This document shows positions 6,662 through 10,702 of a stretch of 10,702 nt of DNA, piece after piece. Positions within the stretch are counted from its first letter, which is position 1. Each line of letters opens with the position of its first letter. The stretch lies in contig CAUJFK010000032.1 of assembly GCA_963169175.1 (NCBI GenBank), positions 1 through 10,702 of the forward strand, read 5' to 3'. The stretch comes from Acidobacteriota bacterium (GTDB lineage Bacteria > Acidobacteriota > Blastocatellia > Pyrinomonadales > Pyrinomonadaceae). Position numbers and translations under genes: made by a program. The notes under the pieces were generated by a model that was not told where the DNA came from, made no database searches, and saw only the letters and a program-made list of their open reading frames with translations.

Positions 6662-7426
6662 ATGCTGAATTTTGCTATCCAGACCGCGCGCGAGGCGGGG
6701 GACGTGCTGCTTGAAAAATTTGGGCGGATCACATCCATCACGAAAAAGGGCGATATCAATCTCGTGACCGAGGCCGATCTGGCGTCCGAGGCGTTGATAA
6801 TCGAACGGATCAAGTCCTATCAACCGCGTCACGCGATTCTCGCTGAGGAATCCGGTGAGGCGATCGTTATCGGCGGCGATACAAAATGGAAATGGATAAT
6901 CGATCCGCTTGACGGCACGACCAATTACGCACACGGCTATCCGTGTTTTTGCGTGACGATAGCACTCGAGCACGACGGTGAGATCGTTGTCGGCGTGACC
7001 TTTGACCCGACCCGCAATGAGATGTTTGCCGCCGAAAAGGGCGGCGGTGCCACGCTGAACAGCAAGCCGATCAGCGTATCGGCTGAAACAAAGTTGTCGG
7101 ACTCGCTGATCGTCACCGGCTTTCCGTATAATTTCCGCGATAAGCCGCATTTTGAACGGGCTTTCACCGAGTTTCTTCTGCGGTCGCGTGGTGTTCGGCG
7201 TGACGGTTCGGCGGCTATAGATATGGCGTACGTCGCGTGCGGGCGGTTCGAAGGATTTTGGGAAGAAGGCCTGCATCCGTGGGACGTGGCCGCCGGCAAA
7301 CTACTTATCGAAGAAGCGGGCGGAATGATCAGCTACTACGACGGGTCGGAATTCAGCATTTATTCACCTCCGATCTGCGCCAGCAACGGCCGCGTTCATG
7401 AGCAGATGCTCGAAGTTCTTCGCTAG
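6662..7426 (+). CDS. suhB: Inositol monophosphatase family protein (SuhB-like)
   Basis: Mg-dependent phosphatase of the inositol-monophosphatase family; likely substrates are myo-inositol-1-phosphate or related sugar phosphates. The 254-residue length is normal. Metal-binding motifs are intact: AEESGE with Glu62/63, IDPLDGTTNY with Asp81 and Asp84 (80-89), and the late HPWDVAAG with Asp208. EEAGG (217-221) completes the second signature. The ATG at 6662 fits the family N-terminus; an upstream in-frame GTG at 6629 lies inside the inverted repeat and is unlikely. No good ribosome binding site is seen. Proteins of this family also include histidinol phosphatases and 3'-phosphoadenosine phosphatases, so the gene symbol is a family-level label. 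Confidence 0.88.
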   Translation: MLNFAIQTAREAGDVLLEKFGRITSITKKGDINLVTEADLASEALIIERIKSYQPRHAILAEESGEAIVIGGDTKWKWIIDPLDGTTNYAHGYPCFCVTIALEHDGEIVVGVTFDPTRNEMFAAEKGGGATLNSKPISVSAETKLSDSLIVTGFPYNFRDKPHFERAFTEFLLRSRGVRRDGSAAIDMAYVACGRFEGFWEEGLHPWDVAAGKLLIEEAGGMISYYDGSEFSIYSPPICASNGRVHEQMLEVLR

Positions 7427-7450
7427 CTGAGGGGGCCGCATTTTCGCGTC

Positions 7451-7533
7451 TTCGTTTTGTGTATTTCGTGGATCTGGTTTGCAAGCTTCGCTACCCGCGA
7501 AACAACACGAAACCACGGAACGAACCTCACGAA
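7451..7533. repeat. Second TTCGTG/CACGAA palindromic repeat
   Basis: The left part has TTCGTTTTGTGTATTTCGTGG (7451 onward) and the right part has CACGAAACCACGG and CACGAA, giving an imperfect inverted repeat around a centre near 7490. It shares its word set with 1416-1512. It lies between the suhB-like gene and accD, in a 207-base gap that holds no convincing gene. Confidence 0.55.
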
Positions 7534-7585
7534 TCAGACATTTTTTCATTAAGGTCCTATTCGGAAATACACAGACATTTTGCCC

Positions 7586-7614
7586 TTGTTAACGCGTCGG
7601 CTTGTGCATATGTT
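7586..7614 (+). promoter_or_regulatory. Possible accD promoter
   Basis: TTGTTA (7586-7591) and TATGTT (7609-7614) are separated by 17 bases, each matching four of six consensus positions. Transcription would start near 7621, leaving a very short leader before the ATG at 7634. The evidence is modest. Confidence 0.25.
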
Positions 7615-7633
7615 AATCTAGCCCCATCGATTT

Positions 7634-8500
7634 ATGGCATGGTTTCGCAGAGACAGACCAAAGATAGAGGATCAATCTTCCGACGAGGAGCGCAATGTAC
7701 GCACTGAAGGCATTTTTGTTAAATGCTCAGAATGCGACACTTCGCTTTACAAAGGCGAACTTCTTGAATCGCTGCAGGTCTGCACCCATTGCGACTATCA
7801 TTTTCGGCTGCCGGCCCGTGATCGGCTTGCTTCGCTGTTTGATGACGGGATCTATGAGCGGCTGGATGAGGATGTAACGTCGGCCGATCCGCTTAATTTT
7901 GTCGATACCAAGCCTTATAAACAGCGGATCGAGGCGGCGAAGGCAAGCTCGGGCCTGCCCGAAGCGATCGTGTCGGGTTCGGGCAAAGTCGGCGGCCATC
8001 TGGTTTATGCCGGTGCAATGGACATGTCATTCATCGGTGGATCTATGGGCTCGGCAGTGGGTGAGAAGATAACCCGGCTGATCGAACGCGCGCTCGAAAA
8101 CCGCGGGGCCGTGATCGTGTTTGCCGCGTCCGGCGGTGCACGTATGCAGGAAGGCACCCTGAGCCTGATGCAGATGGCAAAGATATCGGCCGCTCTCGCC
8201 ATGCTGCATGACGCACGGTTACCATTCATCTCCGTCCTTACCGACCCGACAACCGGCGGTGTGACCGCAAGCTTTGCAATGCTTGGTGATGTGAATCTCG
8301 CCGAGCCAAAGGCACTGATCGGTTTTGCCGGCCCACGCGTGATCGAACAAACCATCCGGCAGAAACTGCCAAAGGGCTTCCAACGCAGCGAATTCCTGCT
8401 CGAACACGGAATGGTAGATATGGTCGTCGACCGGCGAAAGATGAAGGAAACGATAGCCAGGACGCTCGACTTTATGATGAACAAGGCTGCGGCTGCCTAA
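7634..8500 (+). CDS. accD: Acetyl-CoA carboxylase carboxyltransferase subunit beta
   Basis: Beta subunit of the carboxyltransferase half of acetyl-CoA carboxylase. With AccA it transfers the carboxyl group from biotin to acetyl-CoA, giving malonyl-CoA for fatty-acid synthesis in the cytoplasm. The 288-residue length is typical. The N-terminal MAWFRR-like start is followed by the four-cysteine zinc ribbon (Cys31, Cys34, Cys50, Cys53). The crotonase-like catalytic core contains SGGARMQEG (166-174), DPTTGGV (204-210) and the FAGPRVIEQT segment (231-240), all characteristic. The ATG at 7634 gives the standard N-terminus, though no clear ribosome binding site is present. accA and folC, often near accD, are not in view; ndk follows. 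Confidence 0.97.
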   Translation: MAWFRRDRPKIEDQSSDEERNVRTEGIFVKCSECDTSLYKGELLESLQVCTHCDYHFRLPARDRLASLFDDGIYERLDEDVTSADPLNFVDTKPYKQRIEAAKASSGLPEAIVSGSGKVGGHLVYAGAMDMSFIGGSMGSAVGEKITRLIERALENRGAVIVFAASGGARMQEGTLSLMQMAKISAALAMLHDARLPFISVLTDPTTGGVTASFAMLGDVNLAEPKALIGFAGPRVIEQTIRQKLPKGFQRSEFLLEHGMVDMVVDRRKMKETIARTLDFMMNKAAAA

Positions 8501-8501
8501 C

Positions 8502-8527
8502 GGCCCTGCGCGTTTGGACGCTGGGCC
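8502..8527 (+). terminator. Hairpin after accD, possible weak terminator
   Basis: GGCCC-T-GCG pairs with CGC-T-GGGCC around an eight-base loop, starting one base after the accD stop. No T-run follows, so this is not a canonical intrinsic terminator. It may act with Rho or stabilise the mRNA end. Confidence 0.35.
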
Positions 8528-8543
8528 ATTCAATGGATAAAAT
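8514..8543 (+). promoter_or_regulatory. Possible ndk promoter
   Basis: TAAAAT (8538-8543) matches the -10 consensus at five of six positions. A weak -35, TTGGAC (8514-8519), lies 18 bases upstream. The start point would be near 8550, immediately before the GCCGATC/GATCGGC stem-loop (8553-8576). Confidence 0.35.
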
Positions 8544-8552
8544 AAAAGTTTG

Positions 8553-8576
8553 GCCGATCTCCAAATGGCGATCGGC
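8553..8576 (+). promoter_or_regulatory. Stem-loop in the ndk leader
   Basis: GCCGATC (8553-8559) and GATCGGC (8570-8576) form a perfect seven-base stem with a ten-base loop. It ends 25 bases before the ndk ATG. If the -10 at 8538-8543 is used, it would be at the very 5' end of the mRNA, where stems often protect transcripts from decay. It could equally be an operator. Confidence 0.35.
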
Positions 8577-8601
8577 GTAATTGATAGCCACTTATTTGTT
8601 T

Positions 8602-9018
8602 ATGAGCACATTAACATTCGGGATCATCAAACCTGACGCGGTGCGCGGCGGGAAGCAGGGACAGATCATTTCACGGATCTTGGGCGAGGGGTTCAAGATC
8701 CGCGGAATGAAGCTTATCCATCAAACACGAAAGCAGGCTGAAGGTTTTTATGCAGTCCACGCTGGAAAAGGCTTTTTTGACGAGCTTTGCGATTTTATGT
8801 CGAGCGGGCCGTGCGTGGTGCTTGCGTTGGAAAAGGACAATGCCGTTAAGGCATGGCGGGACCTGATGGGGGCGACGAACCCGGCCGAGGCTGCCGAGGG
8901 TACGATCCGCAAGGACTTTGCTTCATCCATCGGCGAAAATGCCGTGCATGGGTCGGACTCCGATGAGAATGCCGGTATCGAGATCGCCTACTTCTTTAGC
9001 AAACTTGAATTAGTGTAA
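8602..9018 (+). CDS. ndk: Nucleoside diphosphate kinase
   Basis: Transfers the terminal phosphate from ATP to other nucleoside diphosphates through a phosphohistidine intermediate, balancing NTP and dNTP pools in the cytoplasm. The product has 138 residues, the normal size. The N-terminal TFGIIKPDAV segment and the FMSSGP loop (about 63-68) are family hallmarks. The active-site motif NAVHGSDS (about 113-120) supplies the catalytic histidine. The ATG at 8602 gives the expected N-terminus; an in-frame TTG at 8581 would add seven residues with no family support. No clear ribosome binding site precedes the ATG. It follows accD after a hairpin and probably has its own promoter. Confidence 0.97.
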   Translation: MSTLTFGIIKPDAVRGGKQGQIISRILGEGFKIRGMKLIHQTRKQAEGFYAVHAGKGFFDELCDFMSSGPCVVLALEKDNAVKAWRDLMGATNPAEAAEGTIRKDFASSIGENAVHGSDSDENAGIEIAYFFSKLELV

Positions 9019-9185
9019 GGCTAAAGGTATAAAGGACAGAGTTTTGTGGTTTAGAATTTCAGAGATCAGGATGGTTTTTCTATCCGTCCCTCAGATTCGC
9101 GGCTGTGCTGGGTGCTGATCCTGAAAGTTGAACTATGAACACGGGTAAGGCAAGCTAGAACCTGGACTATTAACTGGACCAATTT

Positions 9186-10124
9186 ATGAAAAAATGCCCG
9201 ACCTGCCAACGGACCTTTGATGACTCGCTCCGGTTCTGTCAATCGGACGGCACGCCACTGGTCGATGATGCCCCACCGGTAGATCCCTATAAGACAATGG
9301 TCGCATCGTCTGCCGATATTTCGGCCGCTATCGGCGGTGACGCTCCGTCTGGCGCCGAACCGCCGGCAAAGGCCGAGGAAGAGGTCCTGCAGCTTCCCTT
9401 GGAATCGGACCCGAAAAAGACGATGTTCGTGTCCGAGGAAGAGCTTCGCCGGGAAATGGGAGCTCCGGAAGAACCGGTGGTCGATCTTCCGCCGTTGGCC
9501 CCGGAGCCGCCAAAATTTGCCGAGCCCGATCTGACCCCGCCGTCGTTTGGCGATGTCACTTCACCGCCTCCGTCGCCGTTCTCGTCCGGCGAAGGCACGT
9601 CATCTCAGGGCCTTGGCGGGGAACCGCCGCCGTTCATGAAAACGACGCCGCCTATACCATCGCCCTTCAATGAATCAACGGGGGCGACATATGACCGGCC
9701 AATGAGCTATTCGCCGCCGGAACCTGAAACACCTATTGCGGCGGCTCAGATGCCCGAACCGGCTTCGTCGCCGATCCAGGCCGGAGCTTCCGCACCAGTC
9801 CAAAATTGGGAGTCAAACGAACCTATGCAAAACGCACCTATTTCAGCCGCCGCAGGGCAAAACAAGACGTTGGCGATCGTATCGCTGGTTGTAGGCATCT
9901 TAAGTATTTTTTGCTGTGGATGGTTTGTTCCCGGCATCGTGGCGATCGTTCTGGGCTTTATGGCCAAAGGTAAGGCAACGAACGATCCTGCAAACTACGG
10001 CGGCAAAGGGCTTGCCCTCGGCGGCATCATTACCGGTGCGGTCAGCCTTGTGCTCGGCGTCATCGTTGTGGTCCTTTATTTCCTTGGATTTGCGGCCGGA
10101 TTCATAAATCCAAACGCATTCTAA
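9186..10124 (+). CDS. Zinc-ribbon / proline-rich / DUF4190 membrane protein
   Basis: Membrane protein of unknown function, 312 residues, in three parts. Residues 1-22 form a short zinc-ribbon-like module with Cys4, Cys7 and Cys18; Asp21 sits where a fourth Cys would be expected (FCQSDG). Residues 23-225 are a low-complexity linker rich in Pro, Ala, Glu and Ser. It contains a repeated motif, DPYKTMVAS (33-41) and DPKKTMFVS (75-83). Residues 226-305 are a DUF4190-type domain with two hydrophobic segments (about 228-259 and 275-305) joined by a KGKATNDPANYGGKG-like loop. The ATG at 9186 opens directly on the zinc module, but no strong ribosome binding site is seen. The gap from 9019 holds only a weak inverted repeat TCAGGAT/ATCCTGA (9066-9072, 9118-9124). 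The gene lies 21 bases before nuoI. Confidence 0.8.
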   Translation: MKKCPTCQRTFDDSLRFCQSDGTPLVDDAPPVDPYKTMVASSADISAAIGGDAPSGAEPPAKAEEEVLQLPLESDPKKTMFVSEEELRREMGAPEEPVVDLPPLAPEPPKFAEPDLTPPSFGDVTSPPPSPFSSGEGTSSQGLGGEPPPFMKTTPPIPSPFNESTGATYDRPMSYSPPEPETPIAAAQMPEPASSPIQAGASAPVQNWESNEPMQNAPISAAAGQNKTLAIVSLVVGILSIFCCGWFVPGIVAIVLGFMAKGKATNDPANYGGKGLALGGIITGAVSLVLGVIVVVLYFLGFAAGFINPNAF

Positions 10125-10145
10125 GCGATAAGGTTTTGTTAGAAA

Positions 10146-10667
10146 ATGTCATTGATCTCAGACGTACTCCAATCGACCGTGGCGGTCATTAAGGGGATGA
10201 AACGGACGCTGTCCGAGATCCCGCGGGAAAAATGGACCGTGCAGTATCCGGACGTGCCTGTAACTGTGCAGCCGCGTTATCGCGGGCAGCACCTGCTGCA
10301 CGTTGACGAAGCGGGCAAGGAAAAATGCGTGGCGTGCTATTTGTGCGCCGCGGCCTGCCCATCGGATTGCATTTACATAGAGGCCGAGACCGACCCGCGG
10401 CCGTATGCTGATCGGATCGGCCGCGATGAGCGATATGCAAAGGTTTATAACATCGATTACGGCCGATGCATATTTTGCGGATTTTGCGTTGAGGCATGCC
10501 CGAAGGACGCGATCACACACGGATATAACTTTGAGATATCCGTTTACAATCGAGCCGATCTGCTGAAGACCAAGGATGATCTTTTGATCACAAAGCAGAA
10601 GCAATCAAAGAATTATCGCGTGGCCGTTTCAAGTGAGGACGTAGATTCGGAATATAAAGAGGTTTAG
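10146..10667 (+). CDS. nuoI: NADH-quinone oxidoreductase subunit I
   Basis: Peripheral-arm subunit of respiratory complex I carrying the two 4Fe-4S clusters (N6a and N6b) that pass electrons toward N2. It acts on the cytoplasmic face of the inner membrane. The 173-residue product has two ferredoxin motifs: Cys61, Cys64, Cys67 and Cys71 (CVACYLCAAACP), and Cys108, Cys111, Cys114 and Cys118 (CIFCGFCVEACP). The N-terminal region with PRYRG (43-47) and the segment between the motifs with AETDPRP and YNIDYGRC are typical of NuoI. The C-terminal extension is charged and variable. The ATG at 10146 gives the standard N-terminus. The preceding gene is the DUF4190 protein, not nuoH, and only 35 bases follow the stop, so downstream nuo genes cannot be judged. 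Confidence 0.96.
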   Translation: MSLISDVLQSTVAVIKGMKRTLSEIPREKWTVQYPDVPVTVQPRYRGQHLLHVDEAGKEKCVACYLCAAACPSDCIYIEAETDPRPYADRIGRDERYAKVYNIDYGRCIFCGFCVEACPKDAITHGYNFEISVYNRADLLKTKDDLLITKQKQSKNYRVAVSSEDVDSEYKEV

Positions 10668-10702
10668 ATCAGTTGTCAGGGCCGGGAGCGGTAGCGACTG
10701 GG

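Noticed and set aside
6653..7276. 207-codon minus-strand open frame opposite the inositol-monophosphatase-family gene
   Set aside because: The plus strand has intact family motifs throughout; the antisense translation has none.
8005..8484. 159-codon minus-strand open frame opposite accD
   Set aside because: accD is unmistakable on the plus strand and covers the same bases.
9019..9185. A small RNA or riboswitch before the DUF4190 gene
   Set aside because: Only short inverted pairs such as TCAGGAT/ATCCTGA are visible; no known riboswitch core, strong promoter or terminator could be found.

Overview
The window looks like ordinary chromosome from a Gram-negative-type bacterium of moderate GC content. 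My best guess is an Acidobacteriota lineage, perhaps class Blastocatellia. This rests on recalled family and repeat patterns, not on a search: an N-terminal FCxxDG zinc ribbon fused to a DUF4190 membrane domain, a DUF2270 membrane protein, exported M24 and esterase proteins, and two kinds of dispersed intergenic repeat (TTACCACAGAG type and TTCGTG/CACGAA type). Cell-envelope features are clear: one probable lipoprotein and three proteins with cleavable signal peptides. There is no phage, transposase, CRISPR or defence module.

Layout. The left end (1-1315, minus strand) has two serine tRNA genes, anticodons GGA (cut by the window edge) and CGA, bracketing a YiiG/DUF3829-type lipoprotein gene. 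After a repeat-bearing gap comes tadA (minus), divergent from a DUF2270 membrane protein gene (plus). From 3206 to 6578 there is a plus-strand run: a TFIIB-type zinc-ribbon protein, an exported esterase, a 73-residue unknown protein, an exported 153-residue unknown protein and an exported M24 metallopeptidase. Spacing suggests two short operons (zinc ribbon-esterase; unknown exported protein-M24). A 27-bp inverted repeat separates these from an inositol-monophosphatase-family gene. After a second TTCGTG/CACGAA gap come accD, ndk, the zinc-ribbon/DUF4190 protein and nuoI, all plus strand.

How the genes fit together. Several are core functions: decoding of UCN serine codons (tRNA-Ser), wobble-inosine formation (TadA), fatty-acid synthesis (AccD), nucleotide balance (Ndk) and respiration (NuoI). 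The rest are envelope or exported proteins of uncertain role. No gap without a gene exceeds about 260 bases. I do not see a new multi-gene system. The best leads are modest: an Excalibur-like calcium loop in the YiiG lipoprotein, a duplicated DPxKTM motif in the DUF4190 protein, the two dispersed palindromic repeat types, and a nuoI gene with no other nuo gene in view.
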